DNA from: Candidatus Rhabdochlamydia sp.
GTDB taxonomy: Bacteria > Chlamydiota > Chlamydiia > Chlamydiales > Rhabdochlamydiaceae
Direction: 5' to 3'
Length of the DNA stretch: 5,001 nt
Assembly (NCBI GenBank): GCA_030043495.1
Contig: JASHXO010000056.1
Coordinates: 1-5,001, forward strand
A program made the position numbers and the translations under genes. This document shows positions 1 through 5,001 of this stretch, one piece after another (the first letter of the stretch is position 1; each line of letters begins with the position of its first letter). The notes below the pieces were generated by a model. That model saw only the letters and a list, made by a program, of their open reading frames with translations, was not told where the DNA came from and made no database searches.

Positions 1-156
1 GCATTCAGCGATGATGCTTATATGTTCTCTCTGGCTGCTGGATGGGAAGACCAAGTTTGGTTCAATCAGAACAATATGATCTTCTTGATGAACAACAACG
101 CCCCTGGAAATCTGTCTTTCCAAGGCTTCACTCTTAGAGCTGAATTCGCGTTCTAA
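1..156 (+). CDS. C-terminal end of a MOMP-like outer membrane beta-barrel protein (partial)
   Basis: Only the last 51 codons are in the window, reading from base 1 to TAA at 154-156; the start lies upstream. The tail alternates polar and hydrophobic or aromatic residues, as in transmembrane beta strands (AYMFSLAAGW, then QVWFNQNNMIFLMNN). It ends in LSFQGFTLRAEFAF with a terminal phenylalanine. A final amphipathic strand ending in Phe is the usual recognition signal for the BAM assembly machine in outer membrane barrels. The GLTL/GFTL...F-F ending resembles the large MOMP-like porin family of environmental chlamydiae, which is related to the Legionella major outer membrane protein. The likely role is a porin or adhesin of the outer membrane. 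The barrel assignment is fairly secure; the exact family is inferred from the short tail only. A strong terminator follows 18 bases after the stop. Confidence 0.6.
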   Translation, partial: AFSDDAYMFSLAAGWEDQVWFNQNNMIFLMNNNAPGNLSFQGFTLRAEFAF

Positions 157-174
157 TTTTCTAAGCCCCCTTAG

Positions 175-210
175 AAAAAACCGCTCACGAGTTAACGTGA
201 GCGGTTTTTT
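175..210 (+). terminator. Strong, symmetric intrinsic terminator
   Basis: A perfect 15-bp inverted repeat (AAAAAACCGCTCACG and CGTGAGCGGTTTTTT) encloses a 6-base loop AGTTAA. The GC-rich core is 181-189 paired with 196-204. Six T residues at 205-210 follow the stem on the plus strand, and six A at 175-180 precede it, so the structure would also work for transcription coming from the right. It starts 18 bases after the stop of the barrel gene, so its evident job is ending that transcript. Confidence 0.93.
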
Positions 211-274
211 ACTTTCTACACTCTGCATAAAATTCCATTTACTAAATTCTCTCAAACTCTAAAATTGAGAAAAC

Positions 275-278
275 GGAG
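275..278 (+). promoter_or_regulatory. Ribosome binding site deciding the start at 286
   Basis: GGAG at 275-278 (in ACGGAG) lies 7 bases before ATG 286. The same frame is open back to a TTG at 265, but nothing resembling a Shine-Dalgarno sequence precedes that codon. The ATG is therefore the better start, and it gives a cleaner signal peptide. Confidence 0.7.
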
Positions 279-285
279 CATAGCC

Positions 286-744
286 ATGCGACATACTGTT
301 TTTGCCCTCGCCTTGACAACACTTGCCATAATCATTTCACAGCTTCAAGCACAAATCATTCTTGATGAAGTAATGTCAAGGGATGAACAAAAAAAGACAG
401 GGGTAGCTAATTTGTCCAGCACCCAAAAGGTAGCTTTGGAGGCTTGGCTAAATAATAATTTCGTTCTGAAATCTAAAGAAGAAGCTGAAGCTCCCCAGAC
501 TGAACTTTCCCTTTCCATTAATATCGATAATGGGCAAAAGCTCGAACTTTCGGACAATTCCCTTTGGGAAATTGCTCCTGGCGATGTGCCGACATCCGCC
601 GTTTGGATCACTCCTTTTCCTGTGAAAATTGCCCCGAGCGGAGACCCCAATTATCCTTGCTTGATCATTAATCCTAATTCCGGAGTCAGCGTTAAAGCAC
701 GCCGAATACCTTCCCAAGCGGAAGCTCCTTCACAGACTCCTTGA
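286..744 (+). CDS. Small exported protein of unknown function, chlamydial type
   Basis: The protein has 152 residues from ATG 286; the frame is open from TTG 265, but the RBS favours the ATG. Residues 1-22 form a signal peptide: MRH, a hydrophobic core at about 4-18, and a probable cut after LQA at residue 22. There is no lipobox cysteine, so the product should be periplasmic or secreted. The mature part starts with a predicted helical stretch (LSSTQKVALEAWL, 43-55), followed by a charged linker. A beta-rich block at about 75-139 contains NGQKLELSDNSLWEI, VWITPFPVKI and YPCLIINPNSGVSVKAR. I recall a similar layout in uncharacterised chlamydial proteins (a short polar region, then a strand-rich module with 'LxDGSxW.I.P.D' and 'PYPYxLIN'), but cannot name a family. 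The motif AEAP-(S)QT occurs twice, at 67-72 and 145-151. It starts 76 bases after the terminator, so it has its own transcription. The clpB remnant follows in the same frame directly after the stop. Confidence 0.75.
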   Translation: MRHTVFALALTTLAIIISQLQAQIILDEVMSRDEQKKTGVANLSSTQKVALEAWLNNNFVLKSKEEAEAPQTELSLSINIDNGQKLELSDNSLWEIAPGDVPTSAVWITPFPVKIAPSGDPNYPCLIINPNSGVSVKARRIPSQAEAPSQTP

Positions 745-792
745 TTTCGTCTTCTCGAGATTCGAGCGTCTTTATTCCAGCCTCAAGTTCCC

Positions 793-1992
793 TTGCGCGA
801 GCGCTATGAAATCTACCACGGAGTGCGCATCACCGAAGGAGCTTTGCATGCGGCTGTCTTTCTCTCAGCACGTTATATCACTGACCGCAGGCTTCTCGAC
901 AAAGCGATCGATCTGATTGATGAAGCTGCGAGTATGATCCGTTTACAAATCGGCAGCCTTCCCCTTCCCATCGATATTAAAGAACGGGAACTTTCCAGCC
1001 TGATCGTCAAGAAAGAAGGACTAAAGCGCGAGGATACGCCAAGTGCCCGCACGGAAGCAGAAAAGATGCAAGCACAGATTGCCAAAGTCAAAGAAGAACT
1101 CGCTCTTTTGCGTGAAAGGTGGAATCAAGAAAAGAAATTGATCGAAGAGGTCAAAGAGAAAAAGAATGCCTTGGAAAACCTGCGCTTTCAGGAAGAAGAA
1201 GCTGAACGCGCCGCTGATTACAATAAGGTTGCTGAATTGCGCTATAGCATTTTGCCCAAAATGAAAAAAGAACTGGAAGAAGCGCAAAACAAACTCTTAA
1301 ATCTGTCCAACCGATTGCTTCAAGAAGAAGTTGACGAGACCCTGATCGCGCAAATCGTCGCCAAATGGACCGGCATTCCTGTCAATCGTATGCTTGAAGG
1401 AGAAGCTCAGCGCCTTCTCAATTTGGAAAAAGCGCATCACGATGTTTTCAATATTCTTCTTCAGATTTTTGATGATGGAAGATTGACCGATAGTAAAGGG
1501 CGCACTGTCAATTGCAAAAATGCCCTATTCATCATGACCTCCAATTTAGGTTCCGATCTACTGCTGGAGCAAATTCGTGCGCGTGCAACAGGGTGGACTA
1601 AGGAGGCCGTCCTCGCCATTGTCGAACCCGTTCTGAAAATGCATTTTCGTCCAGAATTCCTCAACCGCCTCGACGAAATCCTTCCTTTCCTCCCACTGCA
1701 AGAACAGGACATGGAAAAAATTGCACCCATCCAGCTTAACCATGTCGCCGACCGTCTTTTAGAGCGCAGCATCAAGCTCAATTGGGAAAAGCCTGTCCTC
1801 GCTTATCTCGCCCAAAAAGGCTATGACCCTTTATATGGCGCGCGCCCCTTAAAGCGGCTCATTCAACAGGAGGTCGTCAATCTTCTCTCCACGGCAATCC
1901 TCAAAGGAGAAATCAAAAATGAAGTGCATGTCACGCTGATTTTACGCAAAGAAAAAGAAGAAGAAATGATCCATTTTAAGATTGGGAAGTAA
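793..1992 (+). pseudogene. clpB: clpB remnant: N-terminally truncated, with an in-frame internal deletion of the NBD2 core
   Basis: ClpB is a hexameric two-ring AAA+ disaggregase of about 860 residues that works with DnaK. Only 400 codons remain here, in one open frame ending TAA 1990-1992. Residues 1-55 match the end of NBD1 (RERYEIYHG, DKAIDLIDEAA). About 60-185 is the coiled-coil middle domain. WTGIPVNRMLEGE (192-204) is the entry to NBD2. At residues 211-213 the reading jumps from LLNLE directly to KAHHDVFNILLQ, so relative to E. coli ClpB about 117 residues are missing. The loss includes Walker A (GPTGVGKT) and the Walker B acidic pair. Sensor 1 (MTSNLGSD, 248-255), FRPEFLNRLDE (285-295) and sensor-2 GARPLKR (349-355) remain. 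The N domain, NBD1 Walker A and B, and a start codon with an RBS are absent: the frame opens only with TTG 793 without Shine-Dalgarno. A trace FQPQVP at 775-792 may be the RRFQPV motif, with a further small gap. Any product could not hydrolyse ATP. This is probably a decayed second copy, with the working clpB elsewhere. Confidence 0.9.
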
Positions 1993-2353
1993 CCACTTTT
2001 GTCCGTTGGAATAAATAACGAGTGCCACACAGACAGAGCAGCGTGTCGAGTAATAAAATCGGGACCGGTCCAATCCAGTCGCAAAGCAATCCCCCGATCA
2101 GCGGCATCACCGCTCCGCGAATACCCAGCATTAAGATGTTAACGCGCGTATAAAGGGAGCTGTCCTGTTCTGCAGCAAAAAATGTTCCGGAAAGATTCCA
2201 GATCAGATGGCTTCCTGCTTGAGCTATCCCATAGATAAAAAATAGCGAGAAGGCATGTTCGCGCGGTTTTTTGGGAATGACACTTGGAACATCGTTGCAC
2301 CAAGGTCTTTGCGCAAAAAAAATTTGAATTGAACTTCGCCTCTCCTTTAGCAA
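1976..2353 (-). pseudogene. C-terminal fragment of an MFS transporter
   Basis: On the minus strand the frame from about 2285 down to TAA at 1978-1976 reads like the last quarter of a major facilitator superfamily permease of 400 or more residues. Three membrane segments are visible: AFSLFFIYGIAQAGSHLIWNL (34-54 when counted from 2353), VNILMLGIRGAVMPLIGGLL (71-90) and PVPILLLDTLLCLCG (96-110). Between the first two is the hydrophilic AAEQDSSLYTR, and a short charged tail closes the protein. The first ~23 codons of the open frame (2353 to about 2285) do not look transporter-like. The only start is TTG at 2353 without an RBS, and a stop lies just beyond it. Nine or so membrane segments are therefore missing. 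The 3' end overlaps the 3' end of the clpB remnant by 17 bases in convergent orientation. Substrate cannot be told. Membrane-transporter origin is fairly sure; the exact family is inferred. Confidence 0.72.
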
Positions 2354-2357
2354 TAAT
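2329..2357 (+). promoter_or_regulatory. Candidate sigma-70-type promoter of the kinase-like gene at 2369
   Basis: TTGAAC at 2329-2334 (4 of 6 to TTGACA) and AATAAT at 2352-2357 (5 of 6 to TATAAT) are separated by exactly 17 bases. Transcription would start near 2364, only about 5 bases before ATG 2369, leaving essentially no leader. No Shine-Dalgarno is seen there, which is consistent with a leaderless or near-leaderless message. Confidence 0.4.
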
Positions 2358-2368
2358 GGCTGTGACTT

Positions 2369-3298
2369 ATGATGTTAAAAAAAAAATTACGTATCTCTCT
2401 TTATTTACTAGCATTAGCAGCTCTGTTCACCGGGCTACATTCATTTTGCTTAAGGCAAACTCACGGATTCCGTCCTTATTTGATTATGTCCAATCTCCCC
2501 AATGAAGCACGTTGGGAAGCGCCCCCTCTTACGGCCGCAGAACAAAAAAATATCGATCAACTTCTCGACCAGCCCTTTACTTTTCTAGGATCTGGAGGTT
2601 GGTGCTTCGCCTTTTTGGGCCAAGATCAGAAAACTGTTCTCAAGTTCTACAGACACGCACATCTCCTTCCTTCATCGATCTTCAAGGAATTTTCTTTTAA
2701 AAAGCTCCTCCTGCAAAGCGATCCCTGGCTGCCAAATCACCCTTATTTTCAAGAATTCAATTTTAAAAGCTGTATGTTGCTTTATACCCAAGCAAAAAAG
2801 CGCTCAGGAATCCTCTATGTCCATTTGAACAAGACTCAAGGAAAACACAAGCCCGTGACCTTGATCGACAATATCGGCATTCATCACACCATCGACCTTG
2901 ATAAAACCGAATTTGTAGTCCAAAAAAGGGCCAATCTCCTCTTTCCGCATCTTCAATGCTTATCGAAACAAAAGAAAACGGATGAAGCAAAGCAGTGCAT
3001 TGATGATTTTCTCAACTGCCTCCTCACCCTTTGTCAAAAAGGGATCCGCGATTACGATCACTCTCTGAGAAATAATTTTGGATTTACCGACGAAGGAGCA
3101 GTCACCTTAGACTTGAGCTCCTTCGGCCCCGATGAGACCATAAAAAATCCCGGCAATTACAAAAAAGAAATCGTTAACAAAACTCAACGATTGTCCCGCT
3201 TCCTAAGAAAATACCATCCTGATCTCTATTCTCATAGCGAACAACGCCTCAGTGAGATCGTGGAAAATGGATGTTTATTGTCTGATCAATCGATTTGA
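2369..3298 (+). CDS. Membrane-anchored or exported atypical protein-kinase-like protein
   Basis: The protein has 309 residues. The N-terminus is basic (KKKLR, 4-8) and is followed by one hydrophobic segment at about 9-26, either a signal anchor or an uncleaved signal. The rest is soluble. The soluble part carries spaced motifs of the kinase fold. These are a glycine-rich loop (LGSGGWCFAF, 73-82) and a lysine in VLKFYRH (K92, like the VAIK lysine). A hinge-like EFVVQKRAN (181-189) comes next, then DYDHSLRNNFG (228-238), resembling HRDxxxxN with D230 and N235. Last is LDLSSFG (247-253), with D248 in the DFG position. The family is not one I can name, and catalytic activity is inferred, not shown. 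The start ATG 2369 (a second ATG follows directly) is supported by the paralogue at 4677: with these starts, W49, E50, PPL 52-54, G76, C79 and K92 carry identical numbers. No RBS is visible. Codons 3-6 contain a run of ten A (2377-2386), a possible slippage site. Its 3' end faces the lipoprotein operon across a 54-base gap. Confidence 0.85.
   Translation: MMLKKKLRISLYLLALAALFTGLHSFCLRQTHGFRPYLIMSNLPNEARWEAPPLTAAEQKNIDQLLDQPFTFLGSGGWCFAFLGQDQKTVLKFYRHAHLLPSSIFKEFSFKKLLLQSDPWLPNHPYFQEFNFKSCMLLYTQAKKRSGILYVHLNKTQGKHKPVTLIDNIGIHHTIDLDKTEFVVQKRANLLFPHLQCLSKQKKTDEAKQCIDDFLNCLLTLCQKGIRDYDHSLRNNFGFTDEGAVTLDLSSFGPDETIKNPGNYKKEIVNKTQRLSRFLRKYHPDLYSHSEQRLSEIVENGCLLSDQSI
2377..2386 (+). repeat. Poly-A tract (A10) in codons 3-6 of the kinase-like gene
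   Basis: Ten consecutive A lie directly after ATG-ATG-TT. The frame used by the gene is the one that continues through the whole protein. Gain or loss of one base by replication or transcription slippage would put the start out of frame with the body of the gene. AT-rich host-associated genomes use such tracts for frame switching, but they also arise by chance from lysine codons. Confidence 0.95.
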
Positions 3299-3352
3299 TT
3301 TCCATTCATCCGTTCTCTGGCGGAAATCCGGCCCTTAAGGCCTGAGTTCACA

Positions 3353-3769
3353 TTAGAACTTGCTTGAATTGTAAGAAACCTTATCCACAAGTGACATTTC
3401 GTCAAATTTGATGATAACCGTCAATGTTTTTTGAGTTGAACCGCGTGCGCCAGTTTCTTTTTGATAGCCCCCGAGAATAAGCCAAACGCCGCCCATATCA
3501 TGGGAATAGGATACTTCACTGGCAATCTTGTCGTAGATCCAGGTTTCATGCCCTTCTTGGTCTTTCGTGACGATATTTGGTGAACCTAGCACTGAAGCGA
3601 CATCGGTTTGCAACATCCCGTGATGGATCTCTTTTTGCACAATACCGAGTGTCATTTCGCGTTCGTGAGCGGAAGAAAGTCGATCGGCATGGGTTGAGGC
3701 CCGGGAACATGCTGTCATGGAAGCCGCGATACCGATTAGAGCTGAAATTGCAGCGATTTGTTTCAACAT
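3353..3769 (-). CDS. Lipoprotein with a BamE/SmpA (OmlA)-like domain
   Basis: The protein has 138 residues on the minus strand. A lipoprotein signal peptide (KQIAAISALIGIAASMTAC) has lipobox MTAC with the modified Cys at residue 21. The residue after Cys is Ser rather than Asp, so outer-membrane sorting would be expected by the E. coli rule. Residues about 40-90 read IVQKEIHHGMLQTDVASVLGSP, then ETWIYDKIASEVSY. This is the pattern of the SmpA/OmlA fold: a helix ending in G-M-xx-x-DV, a short LG-P turn, then a W-x-Y-D strand. BamE of the outer-membrane assembly machine has this fold, but many unrelated small lipoproteins share it, so I do not call it bamE. A beta-rich tail (TLTVIIKFDEMSLVDKVSYN, 115-134) fits the last strands. 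It is the second gene of an operon: the preceding stop is 12 bases upstream, and its RBS overlaps that stop. No T-rich terminator is seen downstream. Confidence 0.78.
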   Translation of the reverse strand: MLKQIAAISALIGIAASMTACSRASTHADRLSSAHEREMTLGIVQKEIHHGMLQTDVASVLGSPNIVTKDQEGHETWIYDKIASEVSYSHDMGGVWLILGGYQKETGARGSTQKTLTVIIKFDEMSLVDKVSYNSSKF

Positions 3770-3775
3770 TGTTTT

Positions 3776-3784
3776 TTCCTCTTA
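3776..3784 (-). promoter_or_regulatory. Ribosome binding site overlapping the stop codon of the upstream gene
   Basis: Read on the minus strand, TAAGAGGAA combines the TAA stop of the first lipoprotein gene (3784-3782) with an AGAGGA Shine-Dalgarno, about 8 bases before ATG 3769. The overlap of stop and RBS is the usual layout for translational coupling of two genes in one operon. Confidence 0.75.
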
Positions 3785-4297
3785 GATTTTCTCTTCTTGA
3801 ATAAATAGTCCTTTGTGGACCTTGTTAAAGAATTCCTGGTAGTAATGTTCATCGTAAATTTGGAGCACTTTGACAACCCTTCCAAAATTGTCGAAGATCT
3901 TGCGTTGGAAATTGACGCGCACTTTTGTATTTTCACCAAATTGCGTCACATTTGCGGAAACTTCGATGACGGCATTTTTATTCCAGGAAGCTTGATGACC
4001 GTTGTGCACCACGCTGAAAAACCGATTCCAGGGATCTTCAATATCGATATCTTTTTCCCCAGAAAGCAGCCCTAAGTCCAAGTTCGCATGCTTGACGATG
4101 AAAGCATCATCTTGAAGCACATTGATCATTTCCTTAAGCACAGCTTTGGCGTCTTTGTTTTCAAAGCTGCGGGTCTGAATTTCGCGGATTTGGAGTTGTG
4201 TCATCGGTTGTTCTTGCGAACGCGAAACACAACCTGTTCCAATCAGAGCTAAAGAGATTAAAATAATGGCCCATTTGCATTTAGAATTGATAAGCAT
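3782..4297 (-). CDS. Lipoprotein of unknown function, first gene of the operon
   Basis: The protein has 171 residues on the minus strand. A lipoprotein signal (WAIILISLALIGTGC) places the lipid-bearing Cys at residue 23, followed by Val-Ser. The conserved core is QLQIREIQTRSFENKDAK (34-51), then VLKEMINVLQDDAFIVKHAN (53-72) and LDLGLLSGEKDID (73-85). This resembles a widespread proteobacterial and chlamydial family of small lipoproteins (R-x-x-Q-T/S-R-x-F, VLQD-G/A-F, LG-L-A/S-xK). I know no assigned function or gene name for it. The C-terminal half alternates hydrophobic residues (AVIEVSANVTQF, TKVRVNFQRKIFD) like a beta sheet. It ends in IYDEHYYQEFFNKVHKGLFI, a pattern typical of the same family. 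ATG 4297 has a weak RBS (GGAA, 7 bases upstream). The partner 12 bases downstream is the OmlA-like lipoprotein, so both probably act at the outer membrane in the same process. Confidence 0.8.
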   Translation of the reverse strand: MLINSKCKWAIILISLALIGTGCVSRSQEQPMTQLQIREIQTRSFENKDAKAVLKEMINVLQDDAFIVKHANLDLGLLSGEKDIDIEDPWNRFFSVVHNGHQASWNKNAVIEVSANVTQFGENTKVRVNFQRKIFDNFGRVVKVLQIYDEHYYQEFFNKVHKGLFIQEEKI

Positions 4298-4323
4298 AGA
4301 TAATTTCCAATTCGAAAGAATAA

Positions 4324-4352
4324 AGAATATATTCCAATTGGATTATCAACAA
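4324..4352 (-). promoter_or_regulatory. Candidate promoter of the lipoprotein operon, with an internal palindrome
   Basis: On the minus strand, TTGTTG (4352-4347) is followed by TATATT (4331-4326, spacing 15) or TATTCT (4329-4324, spacing 17). The result is a leader of about 20 bases before ATG 4297. The perfect palindrome CCAATTGG (4334-4341) sits between the two boxes and could be an operator, though short AT-centred palindromes are common by chance. Confidence 0.35.
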
Positions 4353-4480
4353 CAAAAATAGAATTGTTTTAGCTTGGAGCAAAGACTTTAAAAAGATTCT
4401 TGCTTTTGAATATCTTTATACCGTTCGTGATTGAAGAAACGACTTGATGAAAATTTGACTTGACATGTAACATATTGAGC

Positions 4481-4606
4481 ATGCTTTTCTTAAGCGACGC
4501 CGAACGTGCCCAACTTAAAACACGACACAGACATGAAAGAGATGGATTGTTGATTAATTTCAACGTGAAGTTGTTACGTGAAGGAATACGTCAATTTAAA
4601 ATTTAA
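4481..4606 (+). pseudogene. Remnant of a transposase N-terminus (IS630-like)
   Basis: The short frame from ATG 4481 to TAA 4606 (41 residues) begins MLFLSDAERAQLKTRHRHERDG. The pattern LS-xx-ERA-xLK-x-xHxxERDGR, followed normally by IRDRIKAVLL, is how the helix-turn-helix N-terminus of IS630-family transposases common in environmental chlamydiae opens. After GlyAsp-type residue 22 (about 4546) the match stops, and the remaining 19 codons do not continue the domain. The remnant is therefore about 22 codons of a protein of roughly 150-350 residues. No RBS precedes it. Terminal inverted repeats or a target duplication were not seen. The recognition is from memory of the family, over a short stretch. 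Confidence 0.5.
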
Positions 4607-4676
4607 GCCCCCTCTGTGATCTCTAGCGAACTATGGTAATTTGTAAACATGCTCTTAGATGAGAATGGTAAGATCG

Positions 4677-5001
4677 ATGCGCTGGAACGATAAAATAATA
4701 TTTTTAACTGCATGCATGTTATTTTTCGGAGCACTGTCTTACGTCAATCGTATGTTCTTCAAGCAGAATAACAATTTTTGCATCGCTTTTTTATACTCTT
4801 CCATCGAGAAAAATCCTGACTGGGAGCTACCGCCATTAGATCCTAGAGAAGAAGCATGCTTCGATGAAGTTTTGAAGCAAAGGTTCCGCTATTTAGCAAA
4901 GGGGTGTCATTGTTATGCTTTCGTTTCTGAAGATCAAAAATATGTCATCAAATTTCATCGCTATGCATCGCACTTGCGTCGTTTTTCCTGGGCTTATCGT
5001 C
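4677..5001 (+). CDS. Second membrane-anchored kinase-like protein (partial, runs off the window)
   Basis: The first 108 residues are present. The frame is open from a stop at 4656-4658. ATG codons at 4659, 4665 and 4677 are possible; I chose 4677 because GGTAAG precedes it and because residue numbers then match the intact paralogue at 2369. A single hydrophobic segment IIFLTACMLFFGALSYV (7-23) is a signal anchor or uncleaved signal. From W49 the sequence aligns without gaps to the paralogue: 23 of 50 positions are identical. Shared residues include WE, PPL, G76, C79, AF 81-82, DQK 86-88, V90, KF 92-93 and R95. The nucleotide-loop region reads LAKGCHCYAF (73-82), and the presumed catalytic lysine is K92 in YVIKFHRY. 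The loop is degenerate compared with GxGxxG, so ATP use is uncertain. The catalytic and DFG-like motifs lie beyond the window. The next bases would show whether they are kept. Confidence 0.78.
   Translation, partial: MRWNDKIIFLTACMLFFGALSYVNRMFFKQNNNFCIAFLYSSIEKNPDWELPPLDPREEACFDEVLKQRFRYLAKGCHCYAFVSEDQKYVIKFHRYASHLRRFSWAYR

Larger units (their letters stand above)
4298..4658. other. Low-coding gap between the lipoprotein operon and the second kinase-like gene
   Basis: About 360 bases without an intact gene. The left part holds the promoter area of the lipoprotein operon. The middle (about 4360-4480) is AT-rich, and I see nothing recognisable in it on either strand. The right part holds a transposase remnant (4481-4546). 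It is followed by DNA with a small direct repeat (ACGTGAAG at 4563-4570 and again at 4576-4583), then the leader of the kinase-like gene. A minus-strand open frame at 4563-4369 is the shadow of this stretch and has no RBS or recognisable content. Confidence 0.6.

Noticed and set aside
205..233. Possible promoter for the exported protein (T-run or TTTACT as -35, TAAAAT at 228-233 as -10)
   Set aside because: Spacing and -35 match are poor, and the upstream box would lie inside the terminator, so it is too weak to list.
793..1992. Reading the clpB frame as an intact ClpB or ClpC ATPase
   Set aside because: It lacks both Walker A motifs, both Walker B motifs, the N domain and a proper start, so it cannot be a working AAA+ enzyme.
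2284..2505. Open frame of 73 codons on the plus strand crossing the start of the kinase-like gene
   Set aside because: It overlaps the MFS remnant and the start of the real gene in another frame and has no RBS. Its content is typical of a shadow, and the kinase-like frame is supported by the paralogue.
2512..2700. Plus-strand frame of 62 codons inside the kinase-like gene
   Set aside because: It lies in a different frame from the conserved protein, has no RBS and no recognisable content.
3330..3342. Small hairpin GGCC-CTTAA-GGCC between the convergent genes
   Set aside because: The stem has only 4 bp and no T-run on either side, so it is not credible as an intrinsic terminator.
4455..4488. 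TTGACT/TTGACA (4455-4465) as a -35 box before the transposase remnant
   Set aside because: No acceptable -10 box lies 16-18 bases downstream.
4369..4563. Minus-strand frame of 64 codons in the gap
   Set aside because: No Shine-Dalgarno and no recognisable domain. Part of it is antisense to the transposase-like remnant, which explains the open frame better.

Overview
The window looks like chromosome of an environmental chlamydia (Chlamydiota; a Parachlamydia/Waddlia/Simkania-type relative). This rests on three things recognised by eye, without a database search. The first is the C-terminal end of a MOMP-like outer membrane barrel. The second is small secreted proteins of a chlamydial style. 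The third is decaying copies of conserved genes beside intact lineage-specific ones, as expected in a host-restricted genome. Base composition is moderate and slightly AT-rich, with no strong shift between segments.

Layout. Positions 1-156 hold the 3' end of an outer membrane beta-barrel gene, closed by a very strong symmetric terminator hairpin at 175-210. A small exported protein of unknown function follows (286-744). From 745 to about 2350 the DNA is a graveyard of two gene remnants pointing at each other. One is a 400-codon clpB fragment on the plus strand that has lost its N-terminal part and, in frame, the nucleotide-binding core of its second AAA+ domain. The other is the last quarter of an MFS transporter on the minus strand. 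Their stop codons overlap.

Positions 2369-3298 encode an intact 309-residue membrane-anchored or exported protein with an atypical protein-kinase-like motif series. A second member of the same family starts at about 4677 and runs off the right edge. The two are 46% identical (23 of 50) over an ungapped stretch, and the matching residues have the same numbers in both proteins. This is a small paralogous family and the most interesting content of the window.

Between the paralogues lies a two-gene minus-strand operon (4297-3353). It encodes two lipoproteins, the downstream one with a BamE/SmpA-like (OmlA) domain, and is probably translationally coupled. Next comes a roughly 380-bp low-coding gap containing a short remnant of a transposase N-terminus (4481-4546, IS630-like).

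As a whole, the intact genes concern the cell envelope or secretion (barrel, exported protein, two lipoproteins, two anchored kinase-like proteins). The housekeeping-type genes (clpB, MFS) are decayed copies. No RNA genes, CRISPR array, origin or intact mobile element were seen.
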